Shown: one piece after another, positions 7,903-15,752 of the stretch
Layout of the letters: every line of letters begins with the position of its first letter
Numbering within the stretch: position 1 is the stretch's first letter
Notes under the pieces: model-generated
The model's input: only the letters and a program-made list of their open reading frames with translations
Told to the model about the DNA's origin: nothing
The model's database searches: none
Assembly (NCBI GenBank): GCA_022843485.1
Contig: JALHNM010000001.1
Location: 124,001 to 188,000, forward strand
DNA from: Fimbriimonadaceae bacterium
GTDB lineage: Bacteria > Armatimonadota > Fimbriimonadia > Fimbriimonadales > Fimbriimonadaceae
DNA: 64,000 nt
Reading direction: 5' to 3'
Program-made: the position numbers and the translations under genes

Positions 7903-8464
7903 TCAGTTCGGAGTCGGTTGGCCGATTGGGTTGGGAGGCCCGACGATAGGGAGCGTCACATCCTCGCTTCGACCGCGCCACACCCTATCGACCCTTGCTG
8001 CGAACACCTCGCTTTCGAGAAGACTCAGTAGGATGATCCGGTCACGGTCGGGATCGCCTGTGAACGGCGAACCTTGGCCTTCGCGGCCCCAAACTTCGCC
8101 GTAGAAATCGCCCCACCACTTCACGGTGTGTACGCGAGCGTGCCTCGCGGGGACGACATAGGTGGGCTGGAAACTGTAAGACACCGTGACGGTGTTTGGG
8201 CCGTACAGGTTCCGCAAACGGACGGCCCAGCCGACCTGCACCGAGGACCCCTCACACTCCATCTCTTTGGTATCGACGCCCTCATACCCCGGATAAATAC
8301 CCCGGATAAGTGATTGGTTCGAGTGACTCGTTTCGATCCGTACGGATCGTACGATGGTCGGTCGGGAACCAGCCAAGTTGAAGGAGGGGATACCAATCCG
8401 TTCGCTCGACACCTAACCCAAGCAATCCCTGGAATAGCAGCGCAACACTCAGAATGTTTGTCAT
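7903..8464 (-). pseudogene. Secreted protein gene broken by a 13-bp tandem duplication
   Basis: From ATG 8464 the frame encodes a signal peptide (MTNILSVALLFQGLLGLG) and continues to PITYPGY, then hits TGA at 8284-8282. The remaining frame resumes one base out of phase as YPGYEGVDTKEMECEG and runs to the stop at 7905-7903. The switch lies on a perfect 13-bp tandem duplication (ataccccggataa at 8284-8296 and 8297-8309, plus strand). Removing one copy joins both parts into a clean 182-residue secreted protein with a GWAVRLRNLYGPN core. The downstream half alone could start at GTG 8412 but would lack the signal. No family is recognised. It is first in an operon with the secreted protein at 6881-7873. 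A sequencing error cannot be excluded. Confidence 0.75.
8284..8309. repeat. 13-bp perfect tandem duplication (frameshifting)
   Basis: Two adjacent copies of ataccccggataa (8284-8296 and 8297-8309). Thirteen is not a multiple of three, so the second copy shifts the reading frame of the minus-strand gene. Confidence 0.95.
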
Positions 8465-8473
8465 TGCATCCGG

Positions 8474-8503
8474 AGTGTCGCTGCGAATAGAGGGCCGTGT
8501 CAA
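8474..8503 (-). promoter_or_regulatory. Predicted sigma70-type promoter for the 8464-6881 operon
   Basis: On the minus strand a consensus -35 TTGACA (8503-8498) is followed after 18 bp by GACACT (8479-8474), 9 nt before ATG 8464. A run of eight G on the plus strand (8504-8511) lies just upstream of the -35. Confidence 0.5.
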
Positions 8504-8560
8504 GGGGGGGGTCTTTTGGCCTATCGATCCTCGAGGCCGAACCGATGCCACAATGACCCG

Positions 8561-9112
8561 GTGCACGCGCGACTTGACGACTCCGTCTTGGTGGTGATCG
8601 ACGTCCAGCCGACGTTCCTCGCCTCGATTTGGGAGAAGGAGCGGCTTCTCCACCGGTGCCGGTTCCTCGTCGAGTGCGCCAAGGCCCTCGACGTCCCGAT
8701 CCTGGCCACCGAGCAGGTCCCGGACAAGATGGGCGGAACGGAGCCGACCCTCCTCGAACTCCTGCCCGAGCGGCCGATCGGGAAGGTTACCTTTAGCGCC
8801 TTTGGCGAGAAGGAGTTCCGCAAGGCTTGGAAGAAGCTGGACCGCACCCAGGCCGTGATCGTGGGGATGGAGACGCACATCTGCGTCCGACAGTCCGCGA
8901 ACGACCTCCTGGACGACGAGCACGACGTGATGCTCGCCGTCGACGCGGTTTCGGCCCGGACCGAGGCGATGCACCACGCGGGGGTGCAGAGCCTGCGCGA
9001 CGAGGGCGTGGCCGTGGTGCACAGCGAGTCGGTGGTCTACGAATGGATGCAGACGGCCGAGCACGACGCCTTCCGCACCGTGCTCGAGATCGTCAAGCGG
9101 TACGCGGGGTAG
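8561..9112 (+). CDS. Isochorismatase-family cysteine hydrolase
   Basis: A 183-residue alpha/beta hydrolase of the isochorismatase/nicotinamidase superfamily. The catalytic Asp lies in SVLVVIDVQPTF (Asp14 from this start), the Lys in GKVTFSAFG, and the nucleophilic Cys in GMETHICVRQSAND. The substrate cannot be assigned; short single-domain members like this one (YcaC/YwoC-like) are often uncharacterised. GTG 8561 is chosen because the core strand starts a few residues later and a -10-like CACAAT ends 6 nt upstream; an alternative TTG at 8516 would add 15 residues without homology. The stop codon TAG overlaps a candidate -10 (TAGAGT) of the next gene. Confidence 0.88.
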   Translation: MHARLDDSVLVVIDVQPTFLASIWEKERLLHRCRFLVECAKALDVPILATEQVPDKMGGTEPTLLELLPERPIGKVTFSAFGEKEFRKAWKKLDRTQAVIVGMETHICVRQSANDLLDDEHDVMLAVDAVSARTEAMHHAGVQSLRDEGVAVVHSESVVYEWMQTAEHDAFRTVLEIVKRYAG

Positions 9113-9124
9113 AGTCCGGGGGCC

Positions 9125-9430
9125 ATGGTAAAAGTCATCCTCGCGGGCCGCGTGCGGGTCCGGGCAGACCGCCGAGCCGAGTTCCTCGCCGCCGCCCAAG
9201 CGGTGACGCCGCCGAGCCGGGCCGAGGAGGGCTGTATCAGCTACAGCTTCTTCATCGACGGCACCGACGACTTGTCGGCCCTTTGGTTCGAGGAATGGCG
9301 CTCGCGAGCCGACCTCGACGCGCACTTCCAGACGCCCCACTTCTTGGCCTTCGCCGAGACGATGCCGGAGTGGGTCGACGGCGAGGCATCGATTTCGGTC
9401 TTCCAGGTCGCGGGCGAGGAGACCCTCTAG
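9125..9430 (+). CDS. Antibiotic biosynthesis monooxygenase (ABM) domain protein, YgiN-like
   Basis: A 101-residue single ferredoxin-like alpha/beta-barrel domain of the ABM family (quinol monooxygenase YgiN type), usually dimeric. Recognisable parts are the first strand VKVILAGRVRVRADRRAEFL, the central EEGCISYSFFID and the WFEEWRSRADLDAHFQTPHF stretch, whose His pair ends the second helix. Such proteins oxidise quinols or polyketide-like phenols without cofactor, but many act on unknown substrates. A -10-like TAGAGT (9110-9115) lies 9 nt before the ATG. It sits 12 bp after the isochorismatase gene and may share its transcript. Confidence 0.85.
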   Translation: MVKVILAGRVRVRADRRAEFLAAAQAVTPPSRAEEGCISYSFFIDGTDDLSALWFEEWRSRADLDAHFQTPHFLAFAETMPEWVDGEASISVFQVAGEETL

Positions 9431-9494
9431 CTCGCGTCTGAGCGCCTCTTCCGCGGGGTCTCGACCGTCCTTATGATCCGGGGGCCGTCCCCGG

Positions 9495-9500
9495 TAGAAT
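9495..9500 (+). promoter_or_regulatory. Predicted -10 element for gyrB
   Basis: CCGGTAGAAT places a near-consensus extended -10 about 52 bp before the gyrB start. The implied leader of about 46 nt contains a small hairpin (GGACGG/CCGTCC, about 9513-9531). No good -35 is seen. Confidence 0.4.
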
Positions 9501-9552
9501 AGCGGCTCTCCTGGACGGCCTGCGCCCGTCCGCACGAGTGCACGGAACGCCC

Positions 9553-11622
9553 ATGGCCAAGCCAGAGAACACCGACCCGCAAGAACCGACCCTCGACTTC
9601 GAGTCTCACGCCGCGCAACCCGGCGAGACGATCGCCGAGCGGGTCGAGACGGTCTACGACGAGAGTTCGATACAGGTGCTGGAGGGCCTCGAGGCCGTCC
9701 GGTTGCGCCCGGGAATGTACGTCGGCGACAACGGGCGGAAGGGCCTGCACCAGATGTTCCGCGAGGTCCTCGACAACGCGGTCGACGAGGCCCTGGCCGG
9801 GCACTGCGACACGATCAAGGTGCGGCTGAACGCGGACGGGTCGATGAGCCTCGAGGACAACGGCCGCGGCATCCCGGTCGGCACCCACGAGAAGATGGGG
9901 ATCAGCACGCTGACGGTCGTGATGACCGTGTTGCACGCGGGCGGTAAGTTCGGCGAGGGCGGGGGCTATAAGGTCTCGGGCGGGCTCCACGGGGTGGGCG
10001 TCTCGTGTACGAACGCGCTCTCGGAGTGGATGGTCTCAACGGTCTATCGCGAGGGCAAGGCGTTCCGCCAGCGGTTCGAGAAGGGGATCCCGGTCACGGA
10101 CGTCGAGGTCGTCGGCACCTCGGACAGGACGGGGACGCTCCAACAATGGAAGCCGGACCCGACCGTTCTGACCGACACGCACCACGACAAGAACATTATC
10201 AAGAACCGCCTCCGCGAGATCGCGTATCTGAACCCGGTCGTGACGATCGAGTTCACCAGCGAAGAGCACCCGGAGGAGGACGAGGTGTTCCATTACGAGC
10301 GGGGGATCGTCCAGCTCGTCGAAGACATGAACGAGGCCTACGACTCGATCCACAAACCCATCTACTTCCACCGGGTGCGGGAAGGGATGGAGATCGAGGT
10401 CGCCATCCAATACCAGACCGCTTATAACTCGACGATCCTCGCTTACTCGAACAACATCCACCAGCCCGACGGGGGCACTCACGTGTCCGGGTTTAGCCAA
10501 GCTCTGACCCGGGTCATCAACCAGTACGCGCGGAAAATGAACTTCCTGAAGGAGAAGGATCGCAACTTCACGGCGGACGACGTCATGGAAGGGTTGACGA
10601 GCGTCATCGCCCTTAAGCTCGAGAACCCGTCCTACAACTCGCAGGATAAGGTCAAGCTCGTCACCCCGGAGGTGCAGGGCGTTACGAACTCGCTCGTCGG
10701 GGACGGGCTTGCGACTTACCTGGAGGAGAACCCGGCGGTGGCGAAGCGGATCGTCGACAAGGCGGCCGTGGCCCAGCGAGCCCGCGAAGAGGCCCGCAAG
10801 GCGGCCGAGGCCGTGAAGCGGTCGAGCGCGATGGACAACTGGGGGCTCCCGGGCAAGCTGAGCGACTGCGTGAGCAAAGACCCGACCCAGTGCGAACTCT
10901 TCATCGTCGAGGGCGACTCGGCCGGTGGGTCGGCCAAGAGCGCCCGCGACCGGATGACGCAGGCGATCTTGCCGCTCAGAGGGAAGATCCTGAACGTCGA
11001 ACGGGCGCGGCTCGGCAAGGCACTCGACAACGAGGAGATCAAGGCGTTGATCGCCGCCCTCGGGGTCGGTATCGCCGTCGAGACGGGTAGGAACGGCGAT
11101 ATCGAGGGCGAAGAGCCGCTCGACGAGAAGAAGAACGGCGGGGCGAACTTCGACATCGAGAAGCTTCGCTACCACAAGATCATTATCATGACGGACGCGG
11201 ACGTGGACGGCGAGCACATCCGGACGCTCCTCCTCACGTTCTTCTACCGGTACATGAAGCCGCTCATCGAGGGCGGTTTCGTCTACCTCGCCCAGCCCCC
11301 GCTGTTCGTCATCAAGGTCGGGAGCAACGAGCGCTATTACGCAGCGAGCGAAGAGGAGCGCGACCAGATCATCGCCGGGCTCAAGAAGAAGAAGTACGAC
11401 GTACTCCGCTTTAAGGGTCTCGGCGAGATGAACGCCGAGCAGCTCGACGAGACGACGATGAGTCCCGAACGGCGGACGCTGATCCGGGTCGATTGGACCG
11501 CGGAGCGCGACCTCTCGGTCGAGATGATGTTCTCTCGCTTGATGGGCGATAAGGTCGAACCCCGACGCGAGTTCATCGAACGCAAAGCCCGCGAAGTGAC
11601 CAACATTGACTGGCACTATTGA
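9553..11622 (+). CDS. gyrB: DNA gyrase subunit B
   Basis: A 689-residue GyrB, the ATPase subunit of the type IIA topoisomerase that introduces negative supercoils. The GHKL ATPase domain shows EVLDNAVDEALAGHC, LEDNGRGIPVG and GGLHGVGVSCTNALS. The TOPRIM domain starts near residue 452 with EGDSAGGSAKSARDR and continues to DADVDGEHIRTLLLTFFYR, with metal acidic residues intact. The C-terminal RFKGLGEMNAEQL and the end VTNIDWHY are typical of gyrB rather than parE. ATG 9553 is preferred; GTG 9538 would add five residues. gyrA is not adjacent. A G-rich heptamer array begins 5 bp after the stop. Confidence 0.97.
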   Translation: MAKPENTDPQEPTLDFESHAAQPGETIAERVETVYDESSIQVLEGLEAVRLRPGMYVGDNGRKGLHQMFREVLDNAVDEALAGHCDTIKVRLNADGSMSLEDNGRGIPVGTHEKMGISTLTVVMTVLHAGGKFGEGGGYKVSGGLHGVGVSCTNALSEWMVSTVYREGKAFRQRFEKGIPVTDVEVVGTSDRTGTLQQWKPDPTVLTDTHHDKNIIKNRLREIAYLNPVVTIEFTSEEHPEEDEVFHYERGIVQLVEDMNEAYDSIHKPIYFHRVREGMEIEVAIQYQTAYNSTILAYSNNIHQPDGGTHVSGFSQALTRVINQYARKMNFLKEKDRNFTADDVMEGLTSVIALKLENPSYNSQDKVKLVTPEVQGVTNSLVGDGLATYLEENPAVAKRIVDKAAVAQRAREEARKAAEAVKRSSAMDNWGLPGKLSDCVSKDPTQCELFIVEGDSAGGSAKSARDRMTQAILPLRGKILNVERARLGKALDNEEIKALIAALGVGIAVETGRNGDIEGEEPLDEKKNGGANFDIEKLRYHKIIIMTDADVDGEHIRTLLLTFFYRYMKPLIEGGFVYLAQPPLFVIKVGSNERYYAASEEERDQIIAGLKKKKYDVLRFKGLGEMNAEQLDETTMSPERRTLIRVDWTAERDLSVEMMFSRLMGDKVEPRREFIERKAREVTNIDWHY

Positions 11623-11626
11623 TTGC

Positions 11627-11717
11627 GGGGTTCGGGGTTCGGGGTTCGGGGTTCGGGGTTCGGGGTTCGGGGTTCGGGGTTCGGGGGTCGGGGGTCGGGG
11701 GTCGGGGGTCGGGGGTC
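11627..11717. repeat. Heptanucleotide tandem repeat: 8x GGGGTTC then 5x GGGGGTC
   Basis: Thirteen uninterrupted 7-bp units fill the gap between gyrB and speE. The first eight (11627-11682) are GGGGTTC and the last five (11683-11717) are GGGGGTC, followed by a partial GGGG. One T-to-G change separates the classes, so the array grew in two steps. Every unit has a run of four or five G separated by three bases, giving a high potential for stacked G-quadruplexes on the plus strand and in speE-proximal RNA. The array ends 19 bp before the speE start. Confidence 0.97.
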
Positions 11718-11736
11718 GGGGTAAGTCGAGTGTGAG

Positions 11737-12594
11737 ATGGACAAGGACTTGACCGAATTCGACGCCGGGCAGTTCCTCACGTACCCGATCCGGTCGGACA
11801 AGCTGACGATGACGGTGAAGGTGTCGGGGCGCGTCGCCGACCATCGGTCGGAGTTCCAGCGCATCGAGATCGTCGACACCGAGGTGTTCGGGCGGATGCT
11901 CCTCCTCGACGGCCACGTCCAGCTCGCCGAGTTCGACGAGCACGCCTACCACGAGGCCCTCGTGCACGTCCCGCTCCTCTCGATGGAGTCCCCTCGGCGG
12001 GCGCTGATCGTCGGTGGGGGGGACGGCGGTGTCGCCCGGGAGCTCGCCCGCGACCCCCGAATCGAGCACGTCGATATGGTCGAGATCGACCGCGCGGTCG
12101 TCGACCTTTGCCGCGAGCACATGCCGGGCCTCCACGCCGGCGGCCTCGACGACCCCCGGGTCAAGGTCCACATCGCGGACGCGTTCGAGTTCGTCAAGGC
12201 CGCGACCGAACCCTACGACCTCATCGTCGCCGACAGCACGGACGTCTACGAGGACGAGGAGGGCGAGCTCAGCGCCCGGCTCTTCACCGACGCGTTCTAC
12301 CGCGACCTCCTTCGGCTCCTGACACCGACCGGGTTCGTCGTGACCCAGGCGGACAACCCGGTGTTCTGCCCCTACTCCCTCGCGGACGTGCTCGAGTCGT
12401 TCGGCCGGGTCTTCCCGTCGACGGGGAGCTACCAGGCCTTGGTTCCGAGTTTCGGGGGGGTGTCGGCGTTCGTCTGGGGCAGCCAAGGTCCGTCGATTAG
12501 CCGGGACTGGCCCCAAGGTCGTGAAACGGGACCTTTTTCCTACCTCCGGCCCGCCACTTGGCAGCTCGCGATGGACCCTCCCGAGTGGAGCTAG
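11737..12594 (+). CDS. speE: Spermidine synthase (polyamine aminopropyltransferase)
   Basis: A 285-residue SpeE. It transfers the aminopropyl group of decarboxylated S-adenosylmethionine to putrescine. An N-terminal beta-hairpin domain (VFGRMLLLDGHVQLAEFDEH, near residues 49-68) leads into a Rossmann methyltransferase-like fold with ALIVGGGDGGVARE (about 87-100), VEIDRAVVDLCREH and the proton-acceptor loop VADSTDVYEDEEG. The canonical DSTDP is DSTDV here, which many bacterial members tolerate. No speD or speB homologue is adjacent. The G-rich heptamer array lies just upstream, so the gene either reads through from gyrB or has a promoter in or around that array. Confidence 0.95.
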   Translation: MDKDLTEFDAGQFLTYPIRSDKLTMTVKVSGRVADHRSEFQRIEIVDTEVFGRMLLLDGHVQLAEFDEHAYHEALVHVPLLSMESPRRALIVGGGDGGVARELARDPRIEHVDMVEIDRAVVDLCREHMPGLHAGGLDDPRVKVHIADAFEFVKAATEPYDLIVADSTDVYEDEEGELSARLFTDAFYRDLLRLLTPTGFVVTQADNPVFCPYSLADVLESFGRVFPSTGSYQALVPSFGGVSAFVWGSQGPSISRDWPQGRETGPFSYLRPATWQLAMDPPEWS

Positions 12595-12691
12595 GTTCGA
12601 TCAGACCCAAATCGACGGCAAAACCCTGAACGCACCCAGCAATTATAACGGTTCTTCATAGTGACGTCTTCCCATTCCTGTAGACATCGTA

Positions 12692-12697
12692 TAGAAT
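12692..12697 (+). promoter_or_regulatory. Predicted -10 element for PEP-CTERM gene 1
   Basis: TATAGAATAGG contains TAGAAT about 80 bp before ATG 12776; TTCCCA at 12669 is a poor -35 candidate at 17-bp spacing. The implied leader is long, unlike the leaderless genes of this window. Confidence 0.35.
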
Positions 12698-12775
12698 AGG
12701 GCCACGACCGGGTCTTCGTTGGGCGCGGTCATGCGGGGTGGGTTTCGGCTCGCCCGCGTTCAGGAGAGCATCACT

Positions 12776-13513
12776 ATGGTTCGAAACCTTCTCGTTATCG
12801 CCGGTCTCACGGTCGTCGCCGCTGCGAACGCCCAATCGCTTTACAACAACGCTGCGGGCCGAGGCCTGATCGAGCCGGAGGGCCTGGCCACCAGTGCCCG
12901 CTCCGGCGGCGGCTTCTACTCGGAGCTCCAAGCTGGCAACACCACCGCGGGCTTCACCGCCAACGGTACGTTCCGCATGGCGGACGACTTCACGGTCGGC
13001 GGCCCGGGCTGGATCGTCAACAGCGTCCAGGTCTTCGGTTATCAGACCGGTGCGACCACCGTCACGATCAACGGCGGCGCGCTTGAGATCCGAAGCGGCT
13101 CGCCCACCGGGGCGGTCGTCGGGACCGGCACGTTTGGCGCCGCCGCCTTCACGAACATCTACCGCGCCTTTGCCGGCCAGCTGAACGACCAGCGCCGCGT
13201 CCAGATCGCGACGTTCAACTTCAACAACCTGAACCTCGCTGCGGGCAACTACTGGGTGACGTTCCACCTGTCCGGTACGAGCACCTCGGGCCCGTTCATC
13301 CCCTCCCTGACGCAAGTCGGCCAGCCGACCGTCCCGGGTAGCAAGAACGCGCAGCAGTTCAACAACGGCTGGGCCGGGGTCATCGACGCCGGTTCGGGTA
13401 CCGCTCAGGACCTCCCGTTCTACATCAACGGCCAGGTCGTTCCGGAGCCGGCCACGATGCTCGCTCTCGGTGCCGGCCTCGCTGCCGTCGCCGCTCGCCG
13501 CCGCAAGAAGTAA
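12776..13513 (+). CDS. PEP-CTERM sorting domain protein 1
   Basis: A 245-residue secreted protein. The signal peptide is MVRNLLVIAGLTVVAAANAQ (cleavage near ANA). The body is rich in G, T, N and S and predicted beta-strand, with no other known domain. The C-terminus is a PEP-CTERM sorting signal: VVPEPATMLALGAGLAAVAA then the basic RRRKK stop. In such proteins an exosortase cleaves after the PEP motif at the inner membrane, linked to surface polysaccharide export; no exosortase is in this window. ATG 12776 follows AGGAG at a suitable distance; an upstream in-frame ATG would put 19 non-signal residues ahead. A strong terminator follows. Confidence 0.93.
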   Translation: MVRNLLVIAGLTVVAAANAQSLYNNAAGRGLIEPEGLATSARSGGGFYSELQAGNTTAGFTANGTFRMADDFTVGGPGWIVNSVQVFGYQTGATTVTINGGALEIRSGSPTGAVVGTGTFGAAAFTNIYRAFAGQLNDQRRVQIATFNFNNLNLAAGNYWVTFHLSGTSTSGPFIPSLTQVGQPTVPGSKNAQQFNNGWAGVIDAGSGTAQDLPFYINGQVVPEPATMLALGAGLAAVAARRRKK

Positions 13514-13537
13514 GTCCTAACTTCGACGCTGGACACG

Positions 13538-13573
13538 GAGCCCTCGGTCGTCTACGGCCGGGGGCTCTTCCTT
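13538..13573 (+). terminator. Intrinsic terminator after PEP-CTERM gene 1
   Basis: GAGCCCTCGGTCG pairs with CGGCCGGGGGCTC around a TCTA loop (minor mismatches), followed by TTCCTT. It lies 25 bp after the stop codon. Confidence 0.7.
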
Positions 13574-13583
13574 GTGCGACCGG

Positions 13584-13589
13584 TAACCT
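13584..13589 (+). promoter_or_regulatory. -10 element of a leaderless promoter (M29 aminopeptidase)
   Basis: CCGGTAACCT ends 7 nt before ATG 13597 with no Shine-Dalgarno, matching the GGTANNNT pattern. Confidence 0.5.
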
Positions 13590-13596
13590 AGGGCAG

Positions 13597-14724
13597 ATGC
13601 TCGACCCTCGCGTCACCCGGCTCGCCGAGCTCCTCTGCTCGCACTCGACCCGACTCGGTCACGACGACACAGTCCTCGTCCACGCCTTCGACGTCCCCGA
13701 GGAAGCGGTGGCCGAAGTCGTCCGGGCCGCCCACCGGACAGGGGCCAACGTCCTCGTTCGGCTCGACTCGAACCGGGTCCACCGCGCCCTCATGATGGGC
13801 ATGACCGAGCGCAACGCCCGCGTCATCGCGGACAACGATCTCCACGAGATGAAGTCCTGCACCGCCTACATCGGACTCCGCGGAGGGCAGAACGTCGCCG
13901 AGTCCAGCGACGTCCCCGCCGAGACCCGCCAGATGTGGCAGAAGACGCACTCCTCCGTCGTCCACATGGAGCAACGAGTCCCGCACACGAAGTGGGTCGT
14001 CCTCCGCTGGCCGAGCCCCTCGATGGCTCAGCAGGCGATGACCTCGACCGACGCCTTCGAGGACTTCTACTTCCGCGTCTGCACGATGGACTACGCCAAG
14101 ATGGCGGAGGCGGTCAAGCCGCTCGAGGACCTGATGAACCGCACCGACCGCGTCCACCTGAAAGGGCCGGGCACCGACCTCGCGTTCAGCATCAAGGACA
14201 TCGGGTGCAAGCCGTGCGTCGGCCTCCGGAACATCCCCGACGGCGAGTGCTTCAGCTGTCCCGTCCGCGACTCGGTCAACGGCACGATCGCCTTCAACAC
14301 GGTCTCGCTCTACCAAGGGACCGAGTTCAGCGACATCCGCTACACCCTCATGGACGGCAAGATCGTCGAGGCCACGGCGGGGGGCAACACCGAGGCGCTC
14401 AACCGCATCCTCGACACGGACGAGGGTGCCCGCTACATCGGCGAATGGTCGCTCGGGTTCAACCCCTATGTCCTCCACCCGATGAAGGACACGCTGTTCG
14501 ACGAGAAGATCGCGGGGAGCTTCCACTTCACGCCCGGCAACGCCTACCCCCCGCCCGGCGGGAACGGGAACAAGAGCGCCATCCACTGGGACACCGTCAT
14601 GATCCAGCGGCCGGAGTACGGGGGCGGCGAGGTGTGGTTCGACGACCGCCTGATCCGGAAGGACGGCCTGTTCGTGGTCCCCGAGCTCGAAGCGCTCAAC
14701 CCAGACCGGCTGGGAACCCCGTAA
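13597..14724 (+). CDS. M29-family aminopeptidase (AmpS/AmpT/PepS-like)
   Basis: A 375-residue metallo-aminopeptidase of the M29 (thermophilic aminopeptidase) family, slightly shorter than the usual 400-410. The C-terminal half holds the family metal-binding signature: Glu in NIPDGECFSCP, Glu in YIGEWSLGFNPYV, then His/Tyr in FHFTPGNAYPPPG, and SAIHWDTVMIQ with the final His and Asp. The product cleaves N-terminal residues from peptides in the cytoplasm using two Co/Zn ions; specificity is broad in known members. It has no signal peptide. It is a single-gene unit between a terminator and its own leaderless promoter upstream, and three hairpins downstream. Confidence 0.92.
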   Translation: MLDPRVTRLAELLCSHSTRLGHDDTVLVHAFDVPEEAVAEVVRAAHRTGANVLVRLDSNRVHRALMMGMTERNARVIADNDLHEMKSCTAYIGLRGGQNVAESSDVPAETRQMWQKTHSSVVHMEQRVPHTKWVVLRWPSPSMAQQAMTSTDAFEDFYFRVCTMDYAKMAEAVKPLEDLMNRTDRVHLKGPGTDLAFSIKDIGCKPCVGLRNIPDGECFSCPVRDSVNGTIAFNTVSLYQGTEFSDIRYTLMDGKIVEATAGGNTEALNRILDTDEGARYIGEWSLGFNPYVLHPMKDTLFDEKIAGSFHFTPGNAYPPPGGNGNKSAIHWDTVMIQRPEYGGGEVWFDDRLIRKDGLFVVPELEALNPDRLGTP

Positions 14725-14794
14725 CATCGGCCTCAAGCCGATGCCCGTAACATCGGCTTTCAGCCGATGGTGTCCCAGGCTTCCAGCCTGGGAC
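14725..14794. terminator. Three stacked hairpins between convergent genes
   Basis: Three perfect inverted repeats sit head to tail. Hairpin 1 is CATCGGC/GCCGATG (14725-14743), hairpin 2 is CATCGGC/GCCGATG again (14751-14769), and hairpin 3 is GTCCCAGGC/GCCTGGGAC (14772-14794). They lie between the aminopeptidase stop and the fcl stop, whose genes converge. No U-run follows, so they may act as RNA-stabilising or Rho-assisted bidirectional ends; they may also be degraded dispersed repeats. Confidence 0.55.
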
Positions 14795-14801
14795 TCTCCC
14801 C

Positions 14802-15752
14802 CTAGACGCCCGCCCGCTCGGCCACGTTGGCCTGGAACCAGCCGTACGCGTCCTTCAGCCCCTCTTCCAGGGACAACCGGTGGCGCCACCCCAGCCCGTG
14901 GAGCCGCGAGACGTCCATCGTCTTCTCGGGGAAACCGTCCGGCATCGAGGTGTCCCACTCGATCGGGCCCGTGTGGCCGACGACCTTTTGGATCGTTTCG
15001 GCGAGGGACTTGATCGTGACCGAGGTACCCGTGCCGACGTTCACCATGGTCGGCACCTCCCCGTCGTGCTCCATGAGGAACACGCAGGCGTCGGCGACGT
15101 CGTCGCAATGGAGGAACTCACGCTTCGGCGACCCCGTACCCCAACAGACCACGGGCTTATCGGGCAGGTGCTCGTGGAACCGCCGGATGAGGGCCCCGAT
15201 GACGTGCGAGGTGACCGGGTCGAAGTTGTCGCCGGGCCCGTAGACGTTCGGCGGCATGACCGTGAAGGTGTTGCGTCCGTACTGGGTGCGCAGGGCGTCG
15301 CAGAGGGTGAGCCCGGCGATCTTGGCGATCGCGTAGGGGGCGTTCGTCGGCTCGGGCGGGCCGGTGAGGAGAGCGGTCTCCGGGATCGGTTGCGCGGTCT
15401 CGCGGGGGTAGATGCAGCTCGAGCCGAGGAAGAGGATGTTCTGCACCCCGGCGAGGTGGGCGCCCCAGATGAGGTTCTGCTGGATCGCGAGGTTGAGGCC
15501 GATGAAGTCGGCGGGCTGGGTCCGGTTCGCCTGGATCCCCCCGACCTTGGCGGCGGCGCAGACGACCCAGTCCGGCCTCTCGCCCTCGAGGAACGCATGG
15601 ACCGCGGCTTGGTCGCCGAGGTCGAGCTCGTGCCGGGTCCGGGTGACCACGTTCGTGAAGCCCCCCGCGGTCAACCGTCGGTGTATCGCCGACCCCACCA
15701 ACCCCCGGTGTCCGGCGAGGAAGACCTTGTCCGTTTTGGCGAGCGCACCCAT
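14802..15752 (-). CDS. fcl: GDP-L-fucose synthase
   Basis: A 316-residue epimerase-reductase of the extended SDR family that converts GDP-4-keto-6-deoxymannose to GDP-L-fucose with NADPH, for glycan synthesis. Visible are the Rossmann motif VFLAGHRGLVGSAIHRRL (near residue 10), catalytic Ser in FLGSSCIYPRE, and Tyr/Lys in NAPYAIAKIAG, followed by PPNVYGPGDNFDP. It normally pairs with gmd; here gmd lies upstream on the same strand, but about 1.06 kb of RAYT/REP DNA lies between. The ATG and the first few codons (MGALAK) fall inside a copy of that repeat, so the start may have been supplied by the element. CATACT lies 8 nt before the ATG as a possible -10. A further upstream in-frame start would read through the REP and is rejected. 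Confidence 0.95.
   Translation of the reverse strand: MGALAKTDKVFLAGHRGLVGSAIHRRLTAGGFTNVVTRTRHELDLGDQAAVHAFLEGERPDWVVCAAAKVGGIQANRTQPADFIGLNLAIQQNLIWGAHLAGVQNILFLGSSCIYPRETAQPIPETALLTGPPEPTNAPYAIAKIAGLTLCDALRTQYGRNTFTVMPPNVYGPGDNFDPVTSHVIGALIRRFHEHLPDKPVVCWGTGSPKREFLHCDDVADACVFLMEHDGEVPTMVNVGTGTSVTIKSLAETIQKVVGHTGPIEWDTSMPDGFPEKTMDVSRLHGLGWRHRLSLEEGLKDAYGWFQANVAERAGV

Noticed and set aside
7903-8412. Independent 169-residue gene starting at GTG 8412
   Set aside because: It lacks the signal peptide found in the other frame, and removal of one 13-bp repeat joins both frames exactly; a broken secreted-protein gene explains all the data.
8516-8560. TTG 8516 as start of the isochorismatase-like gene
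   Set aside because: It adds 15 residues without family similarity; GTG 8561 has a -10-like element 6 nt upstream and places the core strand near the N-terminus.
11627-11717. CRISPR array
   Set aside because: The units are 7 bp with no spacers; it is a simple tandem repeat.
10036-12516. Long open frame antisense to gyrB and speE
   Set aside because: It covers two unmistakable genes on the other strand and crosses the heptamer array; its composition (R, H, D, V, L) is typical of antisense noise in GC-rich DNA.
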